A stretch of DNA of 64,000 nt from Luidia sarsii (Eukaryota > Echinodermata > Asteroidea > Paxillosida > Luidiidae). Position numbers and translations under genes: made by a program. Below the pieces are notes generated by a model that was given only the letters and a program-made list of their open reading frames with translations, made no database searches and was not told the origin of the DNA. This document shows, piece after piece, positions 1 through 13,734 of this stretch. Position 1 is the stretch's first letter. Every line of letters begins with the position of its first letter. Location: assembly GCA_949987565.1 (NCBI GenBank), contig OX465111.1, positions 6,109,921 to 6,173,920 on the forward strand, given 5' to 3'.

Positions 1-3000
1 GAATCTCCTACTATTTCTAATGTTTTACTCTGGCAACGCACCAGGCATTGCAATGTCCCTATCCTGTAAACTCATACTATTTCTAATGTTTTACTCTGGC
101 AACACACCAGGCATTGCATTGTCCCTATCCTGTAATCTCCTACTATTTCTAATGGTTTACTCTGGCAACGCACCAGGCATTGTGTTGTCCCTATCCTCGA
201 ATCTCATACTATTTCTAATGTTTCACTCTGGCAACGCACCAGGCATTGCAATGTCCCTATCCTCAAATATCCTACTATTTCCAATGTTTTACTCTGACAA
301 CGCACCAGGCATTGCAATGTCCCTATCCTGTAATCTCCTACTATTTCTAATGTTTTACTCTGGCAACACACCAGGCTTTGCAATTTGCCTATCCTGTAAT
401 CTCCTACTATTTCTAATGTTTTACTCTGGCAACACACCAGGCTTTGCAATGTCCCTATCCTGTAATCTCCTACTATTTCTAATGTTTTACTCTGGCAACG
501 CACCAGGCATTGCAATGTCCCTACCCTGTAATCTCCTACTATTTCTAATGTTTTACTCTGGTAACGCACCAGGCATTGCAATGTCCCTATCCTGAAATCG
601 CCTACCATTTCTAATGTTTTACTCTGGCAACGCACCAGGCATTGCAATGTCCCTATCCTCAAATATCCTACTATTTCCAATGTTTTACTCTGGCAACGCA
701 CCAGGCATTGTGTTGTCCCTATCCTCGAATCTCATACTATTTCTAATGTTTTACTCTGGCAACGCACCAGGCATTGCAATGTCCCTATCCTCAAATATCC
801 TACTATTTCCAATGTTTTACTCTGACAATGCACCAGGCATTGCAATGTCCCTATCCTGTAATCTCCTACTATTTCTAATGTTTTACTCTGGCAACACACC
901 AGGCTTTGCAATTTGCCTATCCTGTAATCTCCTACTATTTCTAATGTTTTACTCTGGCAACACACCAGGCATTGCAATGTCCCTATCCTGTAATCTCCTA
1001 CTATTTCTAATGTTTTACTCTGGCAACGCACCAGGCATTGCATTGTCCCTATCCTCGAATCTCATACTATTTCTAATGTTTTACTCTGGCAACACACCAG
1101 GCTTTGCAATGTCCCTATCCTGTAATCTCCTGCTATTTCTAATGTTTTACTCTGGCAACGCACCTGGCATTGCATTGTCCCTATCCTTGAATCTCCTACT
1201 ATTTCTAATGTTTTACTCTGGCAACGCACCAGGCATTGCAATGTCCCTACCCTGTAATCTCCTACTATTTCTAATGTTTTACTCTGGTAACGCACCAGGC
1301 ATTGCAATGTCCCTATCCTGAAATCGCCTACTATTTCTAATGTTTTACTCTGGCAACACACCAGGCATTGCATTGTCCCTATCCTCGAATCTCCTACTAT
1401 TTCTAATGTTTTACTCTGGCAACACACCAGGCATTGTAATGTCCCTATCCTGCAATCTCTTCCTACTTCTAATGTTTGTCTCTGGCAACACACCAGGCAT
1501 TGCATTGTCCCTATCCTGTAATCTCCTACTATTTCTAATGTTTTACTCTGGCAACACACCAGGCATTGTAATGTCCCTATCCTGCAATCTCCTACTATTT
1601 GTAATGTTTTACTCTGGTAACGCACCAGGCATTGCAATGTCCCTATCCTCGAATCTCCTACTATTTCTAATGTTTTACTCTGGCAACACACCAGGCATTG
1701 TAATATCCCTATCCTGTAATCTCCTACTATTTCTAATGTTTTACTCTGGTAACGCACCAGGCATTGCAATGTCCCTATCCTGAAATCGCCTACTATTTCT
1801 AATGTTTTACTCTGGTAACGCACCAGGCATTGCAATGTCCCTATCCTCGAATCTCCTACTGTTTCTAATGTTTTACTCTGGCAACGCACCAGGCATTGCA
1901 ATGTCCCTATCCTGTAATCTCCTACTATTTCTAATGTTTTACTCTGGCAACACACCAGGCTTTGCACTGTCCCTATCCTGTAATCTCCTACTATTTCTAA
2001 TGTTTTACTCTGGCAACTCACCAGGCTTTGCAATTTCCCTATCCTGTAATCTCCTACTATTTCTAATGTTTTACTCTGGCAACGCACCAGGCATTGCAAT
2101 GTCCCTACCCTGTAATCTCCTACTATTTCTAATGTTTTACTCTGGCAACGCACCAGGCATTGCAATGTCCCTACCCTGTAATCTCCTACTATTTCTAATG
2201 TTTTACTCTGGTAACGCACCAGGCATTGCAATGTCCCTATCCTGAAATCGCCTACCATTTCTAATGTTTTACTCTGGCAACGCACCAGGCATTGCATTGT
2301 CCCTATCCTCAAATATCCTACGATTTCCAATGTTTTACTCTGACAACGCACCAGGCATTGGAATGTCCCTATCCTGTAATCTCCTACTATTTCTAATGTT
2401 TTACTCTGGCAACACACCAGGCTTTGCAATTTGCCTATCCTGTAATCTCCTACTATTTCTAATGTTTTACTCTGGCAACACACCAGGCATTGCAATGTCC
2501 CTATCCTGAAATCGCCTACCATTTCTAATGTTTTACTCTGGCAACACACCAGGCATTGCATTGTCCCTATCCTGTAATCTCCTACTATTTCTAATGTTTT
2601 ACTCTGGCAACGCACCAGGCATTGCTACGTCCCTATCCTGTAATCTCCTCCTATTTCTAATATTTTACTCTGGCAACGCACCAGGCATTGTATTGTCCCT
2701 ACCCTGTAATCTCTTACTATTTCTAATGTTTTACTCTGGCAACACCCCAGGCATTGCAATGTCCCTATCCTCGAACCTCCTACTATTTGTATTGTTTTAC
2801 TCTGGCAACGCACCAGGCATTGCAATGTCCCTATCCTGAAATCGCCTACTATTTCTAATGTTTTACTCTGGCAACACACCAGCCATTGCATTGTCCCTAT
2901 CCTCGAATCTCCTACTATTTCTAATGTTTTACTCTGGCAACACACCAGGCATTGTAATGTCGCTATCCTGCAATCTCTTCCTACTTCTAATGTTTGTCTC

Positions 3001-4560
3001 TGGCAACTCACCAGGCATTGCAATGTCCCTATCCTGTAATCTCCTCCTATTTCTAATATTTTACTCTGGCAACGCACCAGGCATTGCAATGTCCGTACCC
3101 TGTAATCTCCTAATATTTCTAATGTTTTACTCTGGCAACGCACCAGGCATTGCAATATCCCTATCTTCGAATCTCCTACTATTTCTAATGTTTTACTCTG
3201 GCAACGCACCAGGCATTGCAATGTCCCTATCCTGTAAACTCATACTATTTCTAATGTTTTACTCTGGCAACACACCAGGCATTGCAATGTCCCTACCCTG
3301 TAATCTCCTACTATTTCTAATGTTTTACTCTGGCAACACACCAGGCATTGCAATGTCCCTACCCTGTAATCTCCTACTATTTCTAATGGTTTACTCTGGC
3401 AACGCACCAGGCATTGTGTTGTCCCTATCCTCGAATCTCATACTATTTCTAATGTTTCACTCTGGCAACGCACCAGGCATTGCAATGTCCCTATCCTGTA
3501 ATCTCCTACTATTTCCAATGTTTTACTCTGACAACGCACCAGGCATTGCAATGTCCCTATCCTGTAATCTCCTACTATTTCTAATGTTTTACTCTGGCAA
3601 CACACCAGGCTTTGCAATTTGCCTATCCTGTAATCTCCTACTATTTCTAATGTTTTACTCTGGCAACACACCAGGCTTTGCAATGTCCCTATCCTGTAAT
3701 CTCCTACTATTTCTAATGTTTTACTCTGGCAACGCACCAGGCATTGCAATGTCCCTACCCTGTAATCTCCTACTATTTCTAATGTTTTACTCTGGTAACG
3801 CACCAGGCATTGCAATGTCCCTATCCTGAAATCGCCTACCATTTCTAATGTTTTACTCTGGCAACGCACCAGGCATTGCAATGTCCCTATCCTCAAATAT
3901 CCTACTATTTCCAATGTTTTACTCTGGCAACGCACCAGGCATTGTGTTGTCCCTATCCTCGAATCTCATACTATTTCTAATGTTTTACTCTGGCAACGCA
4001 CCAGGCATTGCAATGTCCCTATCCTCAAATATCCTACTATTTCCAATGTTTTACTCTGACAACGCACCAGGCATTGCAATGTCCCTATCCTGTAATCTCC
4101 TACTATTTCTAATGTTTTACTCTGGCAACACACCAGGCTTTGCAATTTGCCTATCCTGTAATCTCCTACTATTTCTAATGTTTTACTCTGGCAACACACC
4201 AGGCATTGCAATGTCCCTATCCTGTAATCTCCTACTATTTCTAATGTTTTACTCTGGCAACGCACCAGGCATTGCATTGTCCCTATCCTCGAATCTCATA
4301 CTATTTCTAATGTTTTACTCTGGCAACACACCAGGCATTGTAATGTCCCTATCCTGCAATCTCCTACTATTTGTAATGTTTTACTCTGGTAACGCACCAG
4401 GCATTGCAATGTCCCTATCCTCGAATCTCCTACTATTTCTAATGTTTTACTCTGGCAACACACCAGGCATTGTAATATCCCTATCCTGTAATCTCCTACT
4501 ATTTCTAATGTTTTACTCTGGTAACGCACCAGGCATTGCAATGTCCCTATCCTGAAATCG
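1..4560. repeat. Higher-order duplication inside the 66-bp satellite
   Basis: The variant pattern of units near 1-1,090 recurs near 3,169-4,310. The first unit matches at an offset of 3,168 bp (48 units) and the rest at 3,234 bp (49 units), so the second copy gained one unit. From about 4,320 the second copy continues with the pattern seen from about 1,550 at an offset of 2,772 bp (42 units), so seven units are missing between them. These whole-unit gains and losses fit unequal crossover. A second, shorter repeat of unit order links about 5,740-6,020 with 7,250-7,530. Confidence 0.85.
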
Positions 4561-7500
4561 CCTACTATTTCTAATGTTTTACTCTGGTAACGCACCAGGC
4601 ATTGCAATGTCCCTATCCTCGAATCTCCTACTGTTTCTAATGTTTTACTCTGGCAACGCACCAGGCATTGCAATGTCCCTATCCTGTAATCTCCTACTAT
4701 TTCTAATGTTTTACTCTGGCAACACACCAGGCTTTGCACTGTCCCTATCCTGTAATCTCCTACTATTTCTAATGTTTTACTCTGGCAACACACCAGGCTT
4801 TGCAATTTCCCTATCCTGTAATCTCCTACTATTTCTAATGTTTTACTGTGGCAACGCACCAGGCATTGCATTGTCCCTATCCTCGAATCTCATACTATTT
4901 CTAATGTTTTACTCTGGCAACGCACCAGGCATTGCAATGTCCCTACCCTGTAATCTCCTAATATTTCTAATGTTTTACTCTGGCAACGCACCAGGCATTG
5001 CATTGTCCCTATCCTGTAATCTCATAATATTTCAAATGTTTTACTCTGGCAACACACCAGGCTTTGTAATGTCCCTATCCTCGAATCTCCTACTATTTCT
5101 AATGTTTTACTCTGGCAACACGCCAGGCATTGCATTGTCCCTACCCTGTAATCTCCTACTATTTCTAATGTTTTACTCTGGCAACACACCAGGCATTGTA
5201 ATGTCCCTATCCTGTAATCTCCTACTATTTCTAATGTTTCACTCTGGCAACGCACCAGGCATTGCAATGTCCCTACCCTGTAATCTACCACTCTTTTTAA
5301 TGTTTTAGTCTGGCAACACACCAGGCATTGCAATGTCCCTATCCTGCAATCTCCTAATAATTCTAATGTTTTACTCTGGCAACACACCAGGCATTGCAAT
5401 GTCCCTATCCTGTAATCTCCTACTATTTCTAATGTTTTACTCTGGCAACACACCAGGCATTGCAATGTCGCTACCCTGTAATCTCCTAATATTTCTAATG
5501 TTTTACTCTGGCAACACACCAGGCATTGCAATATCCCTTTCTTTGAATCTCCTACTATTTCTAATGTTTTACTCTGGCAACGCACCAGGCATTGCAATGT
5601 CCCTATCCTGTAATCTCCTACTATTTCTAATGTTTTACTCTGGCAACGCACCAGGCATTGCATTGTCCCTATCCTGTAATCTCCTACTATTTCTAATGTT
5701 TTACTGTGGCAACACACCAGGCATTGTAATGTCCCTATCCTGCAATCTCTTCCTACTTCTAATGTTTGTCTCTGGCAACTCACCAGGCATTGCAATGTCC
5801 CTATCCTGTAATCTCCTCCTATTTCTAATATTTTACTCTGGCAACGCACCAGGCATTGCAATGTCCCTATCCTGCAATTTCTTCCTATTTCTAATGTTTT
5901 ACTCTGGCAACGCACCAGGCATTGCAATGTCCCTATCCTGTAATCTCCTAATATTTCTAATGTTTTACTCTGGCAACGCACCAGGCATTCCAATGTCCCT
6001 ATCCTGTAATCTCCTAATATTTCTAATGTTTTACTCTGGCAACGCACCAGGCATTGCAATGTCCCTATCCTGTAATCTCCTACTATTTCTAATTTTTACT
6101 CTGGCAACACACCAGGCATTGCAATGTCCCTATCCTGTAATCTCCTACTATTTCTAATGTTTTACTCTGGCAACACACCAGGCATTGCAATGTCCCTACC
6201 CTGTAATCTCCTACTATTTCTAATTTTTACTCTGGCAACACACCAGACATTGCATTTTCCCTATCCTCGAATCTCCTACTATTTCTAATGTTTTACTCTG
6301 GCAACACACCAGGCATTGTAATGTCCCTATCCTGCAATCTCTTCCTACTTCTAATGTTTGTCTCTGGCAACTCACCAGGCATTGCAATGTCCCTATCCTG
6401 TAATCTCCTCCTATTTCTAATATTTTACTCTGGCAACGCACCAGGCATTGCAATGTCCCTACCCTGTAATCTCCTAATATTTCTAATGTTTTACTCTGGC
6501 AACACACCAGGCATTGCAATATCCCTTTCTTCGAATCTCCTACTATTTCTAATGTTTTACTCTGGCAACGCACCAGGCATTGCAATGTCCCTATCCTGTA
6601 ATCTCCTACTATTTCTAATGTTTTACTCTGGCAACGCACCAGGCATTGCATTGTCCCTATCCTGTAATCTCCTACTATTTCTAATGTTTTACTCTGGCAA
6701 CGCACCAGGCATTGCAATGTTCTATCCTCGAATCTAATACTATTTCTAATGTTTTACTGTGGCAACACAGCAGGCATTGTAATGTCCCTATCCTGCAATC
6801 TCTTCCTACTTCTAATGTTTGTCTCTGGCAACTCACCAGGCATTGCAATGTCCCTATCCTGTAATCTCCTCCTATTTCTAATATTTTACTCTGGCAACGC
6901 ACCAGGCATTGCAATGTCCCTATCCTGCAATTTCTTCCTATTTCTAATGTTTTACTCTGGCAACGCACCAGGCATTGCGTTGTCCCTATCCTCGAATCTC
7001 ATACTATTTCTAATGTTTTATTCTGGCAACACACCAGGCTTTGCAATGTCCCTATCCTGTAATCTCCTACTATTTCTAATGTTTTACTCTGGCAACGCAC
7101 CAGGCATTGCATTGTCCCTATCCTCGAATCTCATACTATTTCTAATGTTTTACTCTGGCAACACACCAGGCTTTGCAATGTCCCTATCCTGTAATCTCCT
7201 ACTATTTCTAATGTTTTACTCTGGCAACGCACCAGGCATTGCATTGTCCCTATCCTGCAATCTCTTCCTACTTCTAATGTTTGTCTCTGGCAACTCACCA
7301 GGCATTGCAATGTCCCTATCCTGTAATCTCCTCCTATTTCTAATATTTTACTCTGGCAACGCACCAGGCATTGCAATGTCCCTATCCTGCAATTTCTTCC
7401 TATTTCTAATGTTTTACTCTGGCAACGCACCAGGCATTGCAATGTCCCTATCCTGTAATCTCCTAATATTTCTAATGTTTTACTCTGGCAACGCACCAGG

Positions 7501-8060
7501 CATTCCAATGTCCCTATCCTGTAATCTCCTAATATTTCTAATGTTTTACTCTGGCAACACACCAGGCATTGCAATGTTCCTATCCTGTAATCTCCTAATA
7601 TTTCTAATGTTTTACTCTGGCAACACACCAGGCTTTGCAATGTCCCTATCCTGAAATCGTCTACTATTTCTAATGTTTTACTCTGGCAACGCACCAGGCA
7701 TTGCGTTGTCCCTATCCTCGAATCTCATACTATTTCCAATGTTTTACTCTGACAACGCACCAGGCATTGCAATGTCCCTATCCTGTAATCTCCTACTATT
7801 TCTAATGTTTTACTCTGGCAACACACCAGGCTTTGCACTGTCCCTATCCTGTAATCTCCTACTATTTCTAATGTTTTACTTTGGCAACGCACCAGGCATT
7901 GCAATGTCCCTATCCTGTAATCTCCTACTATTTCTAATGTTTTACTCTGGCAACACACCAGGCATTGCAATGTTCCTATCCTCGAATCTCATACTATTTC
8001 TAATGTTTTACTCTGGCAACACACCAGGCTTTGCAATGTCCCTATCCTGTAATCTCCTAT
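1..8060. repeat. 66-bp satellite array, about 122 units, dual-strand open
   Basis: Head-to-tail 66-bp units run from the window edge to about 8,060, where the array breaks into a T-run and unrelated sequence. Each unit holds the core TGGCAACGCACCAGG and usually the 10-bp palindrome CATTGCAATG. The period is 22 codons, so one + frame (hydrophobic, units starting MFYSGNAPGIAM) and one - frame (units containing CQSKTLEIVGDYRIG) stay open for hundreds of codons. Units differ by point changes such as AACGCA/AACACA and TGTAAT/TCGAAT. Variant units ending TCCTGAAATCG carry a stop and recur. The - frame is interrupted at different places. There is no promoter, splice signal or unique flank to suggest a gene. 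Array identity is certain; lack of coding function is inferred. Confidence 0.95.
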
Positions 8061-8089
8061 TTTTTTATAGATTGAATATTATAAACCAG

Positions 8090-11000
8090 AGGTACCGGTA
8101 GAAAGAAAGGTTAGTACATGGTCAGATTAGAATCAAAAATCCATAAATTTGACAGGGAGAAAGAAAAAAAGCAGATCAATAAAATTTAGTGATTGCAAGT
8201 TATTAATGAATCCCTGAAAGATGAGTTGACAACATTTCCTAAAAATAGTTTCTTTCAACAAGTGATATCTTAAACCACAGGATCAGATGAAAATTCATAG
8301 AATTTGGAATGGTACACCAGTATCTGACGGTTTACAGAAATTGTAATGGGGACAGTAATAAAACAGAGATAGGCCTACATTTAGGAAATAAGGGAGGTGG
8401 TTCAAACCATGGGGAGAAAAATAAATGTTAGTACATGCACATTTTGAAAAAAACAAATTCAGACTCTTGACAGGGAGAGAGAAAAATAATAGTATACATG
8501 AGCAACTCAGTGTAAATTTACAATAGGCCTAACACTTATGAAAACCATTTCTCAGTGCATGTTATCTAATTTTGAACCATGTTGGGAAAAAGGTCACTAC
8601 ATGCATACATTTATGTAAACAAATTAAATATGAACACACACTCATATTTCAATTACGTCCTTTTATTCATTTTTTATAATTTCTTCACTGTATCTTTTTA
8701 TTAATATCTTACCACTGGAAGACCAATATATTTTTTCATGAAGAAGTTAATGTAGTTGGAACCATGGAGAGAAAAAAAAATGTTAGTGCATGTTCAAAAC
8801 AAACAAATTAAGACATTTGTAAGGGAGAGAAAACAAATAGTACATGAGAAATTCAGTGTAAATTTATCAATCCCAGTATGCGATCATTTATAGCCGTATG
8901 AAAGATATTTACTTTGCGCATGTGAAACTGTCTTGAGCTGCATTGGGAAAGAAAAGTTAGTATATGTATACATTTGTTAAAATGAAGTATGAATACACAC
9001 TTTTAAATCTCTAGCATTCATACTTTTACCCTTTAAAGAATTCTTCACTGTTGTATTAAACTTTCTATCTATTACAATTAATGACCTTTGTAAAATTCAA
9101 AGTGATTTTTAATTCATGAATCTCTGCCTTTAAGAGAATTAATGATGAAAAAAGTAAAATCAAGAGTTTTTACACAAACAGAATCATCTATAAACTTTGG
9201 GTCTTGAAGACAATTTTGTATGCTTTCCTCTGTCTTTGAGAAAGGTCCTCCTAGGATCAGATGAAAATTCACAAACATGGAATATTGAAGAGTACGCCAG
9301 TATCTGACGGTTTACAGAAATTGGTGTTGGGACAGCAGTAAAACAGAGATACATATTGGAAGACCATTTGCACATTTTACATAAGGGAGCTAGTTCAAAC
9401 CATGGGGAGAAAAATAAATGTTAGTAATGTACATGTTGAAAACAAACAAATTCAAACTCAGTGTAAATTTTATAATAGGCCTACATGTAACACTTATGAA
9501 AACCATTTCTCAGTGCATGTTATCTAATTTTGAACCATGTTGGGAAAAAGGTCAGTACATGCATACATTTATGTAAACAAATTATGAACACACACACTCA
9601 TATTTCAATTAAGTATTTTTATTTATTTTTATAATTTCTTCACTATATCTTTTTATTAATATCTTACCACTGGAAGACCAATATATTTTTTCATGAAGAA
9701 GTTAATGTAGTTGGAACAATGGAGAGAAAAAAAATGTTAGTGCATGTTCAAAACAAACAAATTAAGACATTTGTAAGGGAGAGAAAACAAATAGTACATG
9801 AGAAATTCAGTGTAAATTTATCAATCCCAGTATGCGATCATTTATAGACGTATGAAAGATATTTACTTTGCGCATGTGATACTGTCTTGAGCTGCATTGG
9901 GAAAGAAAAGTTAGTATATGTATACATTTGTTAAAATGAAGTATGAATACACACTTTTAAATCTCTAGTATTCATACTTTTACCTTTTAAAGAATTCTTC
10001 ACTGTTGTATTAAACTTTCTATCTATTACAATTAATGACCTTTGTAAAATTCAAAGTGATTTTTAATTCATGAATCTCTGCCTTTAAGAGAATTAATGAT
10101 GAAAAAAGTAAAATCAAGAGTTTTTACACAAACAGAATCATCTATAAACTTTGGGTCTTGAAGACAATTTTGTATGCTTTCCTCTGTCTTTGAGAAAGGT
10201 CCTCCTAGGATCAGATGAAAATTCACAAACATGGAATATTGAAGGGTACGCCAGTATCTGACGGTTTACAGAAATTGGTGTTGGGACAGCAGTAAAACAG
10301 AGATACATATTGGAAGACCATTTGCACATTTTACATAAGGGAGCTAGTTCAAACCATGGGGAGAAAAATAAATGTTAGTACATGTACATGTTGAAAACAA
10401 ACAAATTCAAACTCAGTGTAAATTTTATAATAGGCCTACATGTAACACTTATGAAAACCATTTCTCAGTGCATGTTATCTAATTTTGAACCATGTTGGGA
10501 AAAAGGTCAGTACATGCATACATTTATGTAAACAAATTATGAACACACACACTCATATTTCAATTAAGTATTTTTATTTATTTTTATAATTTCTTCACTA
10601 TATCTTTTTATTAATATCTTACCACTGGAAGACCAATATATTTTTTCATGAAGAAGTTAATGTAGTTGGAACAATGGAGAGAAAAAAAATGTTAGTGCAT
10701 GTTCAAAACAAACAAATTAAGACATTTGTAAGGGAGAGAAAACAAATAGTACATGAGAAATTCAGTGTAAATTTATCAATCCCAGTATGCGATCATTTAT
10801 AGACGTATGAAAGATATTTACTTTGCGCATGTGATACTGTCTTGAGCTGCATTGGGAAAGAAAAGTTAGTATATGTATACATTTGTTAAAATGAAGTATG
10901 AATACACACTTTTAAATCTCTAGTATTCATACTTTTACCCTTTAAAGAATTCTTCACTGTTGTATTGAACTTTCTATCTATTACAATTAATGACCTTTGT

Positions 11001-12330
11001 AAAATTCAAAGTGATTTTTAATTCATGAATCTCTGCCTTTAAGAGAATTAATGATGAAAAAAGTAAAATCAAGAGTTTTTACACAAACAGAATCATCTAT
11101 AAACTTTGGGTCTTGAAGACAATTTTGTATGCTTTCCTCTGTCTTTGAGAAAGGTCCTCCTAGGATCAGATGAAAATTCACAAACATGGAATATTGAAGG
11201 GTACGCCAGTGTCTGACGGTTTACAGAAATTGGTGTTGGGACAGCAGTAAAACAGAGATACATATTGGAAGACCATTTTGCACATTTTACATATGGGAGC
11301 TAGTTCAAACCATGGGGAGAATAAAATGTTAGTACATGTACATGTTGAAAACAAACAAATTCAGACTCTTGACAGGGAGAGAGAAATAGTACACGGGCAA
11401 CTCAGTGTAAATTTATAACAACACCTAGGGGCCGATAAAAATAATTTCTGAGTGCATGTGATATAATTTTTAACCATGTTGGGAAAAAGGGGGTTACCAC
11501 CTGTATGTATAAATCTATGCAAAAAAGAAATATGAACACACACTCATATTTCAATTATATCTTCATTATTCATTATTCATTTCTTCACTGTAGGCCTATT
11601 ATTTGTTTCTATTATCTGACCTTGGTAAAATGCAATACAGTACGTACAGGGGTATGTAATCTATGAATCCCTGCAGTTCCACTGTTGAAAGCAGTTTCTT
11701 TGTAAAAAAAATTGTGCGCGGCATTATATTTTGAACCATGTGGGGAAAGAACAGTTTGTACAAGAAAAAAAAAGAGGAAAATTTAGTGTTTCGTACACAA
11801 ACAGAAACATCTGAAAACTTGGGATATTGAAGATGTTCCAATGTCTGACAGTTTAGAAGGATTTCCTTCAGTTGAAATGTATACACTAACCACGGCACAA
11901 AAGTCTTTGCATGTTAAAAATCAAACTATAGTCTAATTCTCACCAATGTTGAACGTAAATCTAAAAACACGGAATATTGAAGGGTACGCTGGTCTCTACC
12001 AATTATTTTACATAATTGTTTTTGCTGACAATATTGACCACAATTAAACACATATAGGCCTACCCACTGGAAGTCCACTTTCAACCAACATAATTATTTT
12101 TCCTAAGGGAGTTAGTTGAAACCATGGGGAGAAAAGGAAATGTTAGTACTTGATTGAAACATACTCAGACATTGACAGGGAGAGAGAAAAAATAGTACAT
12201 GAGCAACTCAGTGTAAATTTATGAGCCCCAGTAAAGACAATTTCTAGCAATATGCTATGAACAATTATCTCTTTGACTTTGAGCTTTTATTTTGAACCAT
12301 GTCGGAAAAAGTTATTTCATGTTTCAATTA
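8090..12330. repeat. About 955-bp tandem repeat, four copies plus degenerate ends
   Basis: The anchor GGATCAGATGAAAATTCA occurs at 8,280, 9,254, 10,208 and 11,163, giving spacings of 974, 954 and 955 bp. Other shared landmarks are the phrases GAACCATGTTGGGAAAAAGG and TCTGACGGTTTACAGAAATT. The second and third copies are nearly identical, which indicates a recent duplication or gene conversion. The first and fourth are more diverged, and from about 11,420 the match decays, with traces to about 12,330. The unit is AT-rich. A 63-codon minus-strand open frame recurs in two copies, but nothing supports it as a gene. Confidence 0.9.
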
Positions 12331-12339
12331 ATTATTGCT

Positions 12340-12870
12340 GTGGTATTGACACAGTCACACTGCGGCAACCGAAAGAGGGGAGGGGTGATGATCTCAAACT
12401 AAATTGGGATGGCGGTATAATTATGTGATGAAACAGACACATGAGAACCTCGTCTACTAAACAATTAAGAAAGTTCTCGTCTTGTTCTCGTCCTAATTAT
12501 CACATCTGCTAGTACAAATAATTTCCCCACGTTATTGTTAGAAAATTGCTTAAAATCTTTACAAATACTAATTACTCTCCATCCTAAGTTTACTCTTTAA
12601 AGAATTTCTTGACTGTATATTTTCCCCAACATTTTCCACAGGGAATGACAAGGCAGGACACCCCTTTCTAAAACCTGCAGTGATCTTCACTATTAAAGGT
12701 CAAATTAATAATCCAGGCCTTGAGTCAACTTCGGGGGTCTAAAAGTACTCAAAGGAAAAGGCTCCCTGAGCTGACCTTGTTTACAAGTTTAACCCCAGTA
12801 TAGCCAGGGACATCTCTTGAAAAGATCCACTGATCAATGCATGAAGGAGTTAATCCCTCTCCCAGACACA
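12340..12870. other. Unique AT-rich spacer, no gene seen
   Basis: This is single-copy-looking DNA after the 955-bp repeats. No open frame, tRNA-like box or tandem structure stands out. From about 12,858 it runs into a short inverted repeat built on TCCCAGACA / TGTCTGGGA. Confidence 0.5.
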
Positions 12871-13730
12871 ACGCTGGCGCATGTCTGGGTGGCGGCACGC
12901 GTCATGTCATTTATATGTAAATTTATGTCTGGGAAGAGTTTCATTCGCCTAAAAAGTTCGAGGCTCGGTTCGACGAATCAAACCTGCGATTAAAAATAGG
13001 GCCGAAGGAAAGATTTGTATGGCCCTGACTGAAAACGGTTGCTCAGTCTATTTTGACTTAAAAGGTGGGCAAGAAAAATGGAAGACTTGTAGAGAGAAAA
13101 TTAATTTTATATTTGTTTTCCTTTGGTTTCTCTTTGGAATAGGCCTGTGGGAGCCACAGCCTAAACGGAATATTTGCTCCGGAAATTTTGAAAAAGGTTT
13201 TCAATGTCACTAACCTCGGCAAGCCAGTTATAGTACTGACTCACCCTTGTCGACCACGCAGCTTCGGGTCCGTTGCTCAGGTCTCGAGCCGTTGCCGACT
13301 GCCGAGCCGTCGGTCCGAGGCAGGCTGTGCCGGGTAGCAGACGGTTCTCGGTGTGGTCGCCTCAGCGATGGAGGAAGGACCGTGCGTCAACACACACGGC
13401 CATGATGAAGCCTTGGTCGAGACTGTCGACGACCGAGAATAAAGTTCTCCTCTCATCCGTTTCACGTCAGCTGCAGTCAATTTCGTCCTCCGTCAGTCGG
13501 CATCAATATTTAGTGGAGAAAAGCCCACTCGAGGAGGTGGAAAATTGCCCCAAATGACGAATGTTGCCAGTCTTAAAGTCAGTTTGTTGACGGAGGAAAG
13601 TGCCGTGGGTCCAACATCCTTGAAATCAGCCGGAGAACTGCCTTCGAGTGTGTCGCGGATTTTATGCAATGCGCGTTCCAGGGACTGATCGCTCAGTTAA
13701 TATTTTGCCGCTGGCTACATTTGATTGATT
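12870..13730. promoter_or_regulatory. CpG-rich stretch, possible promoter or 5-prime exon region
   Basis: From about 13,215 to 13,680 the DNA is markedly richer in G+C and in CpG than its AT-rich surroundings. Open frames of 64 codons (13,019-13,213) and 94 codons (13,273-13,557) lie here but resemble no family I recognise. A start codon in good context (AGCGATGG) at 13,368 opens only 24 codons. In many invertebrates such patches mark transcription starts or old exons, but I see no TATA box or clear splice donor. The gene interpretation is weak. Confidence 0.3.
13368..13442 (+). CDS. Possible 24-codon short open frame in the CpG-rich patch
   Basis: An ATG in favourable context (A at -3 is not present, but GATGG gives G at +4) starts a frame reading MEEGPCVNTHGHDEALVETV and ending at TAA after 24 codons. 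The product would be acidic. It could be an upstream open reading frame or the start of a coding exon, but no good splice donor precedes the stop. I recognise no family. It is listed only because of its position in the CpG-rich patch. Confidence 0.15.
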   Translation: MEEGPCVNTHGHDEALVETVDDRE

Positions 13731-13734
13731 TTAC

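Noticed and set aside
1062..2615. 517-codon minus-strand frame in the 66-bp satellite
   Set aside because: The 22-codon period makes it open automatically, and the opposite strand is also open. No gene signals flank it.
9184..9375. 63-codon minus-strand frame conserved in two 955-bp copies
   Set aside because: Conservation follows from the recent duplication; diverged copies do not keep the frame.
8280..11163. Pair of long terminal repeats of a retrotransposon
   Set aside because: Four copies lie directly head to tail with no internal coding region, primer-binding site or polypurine tract between them.
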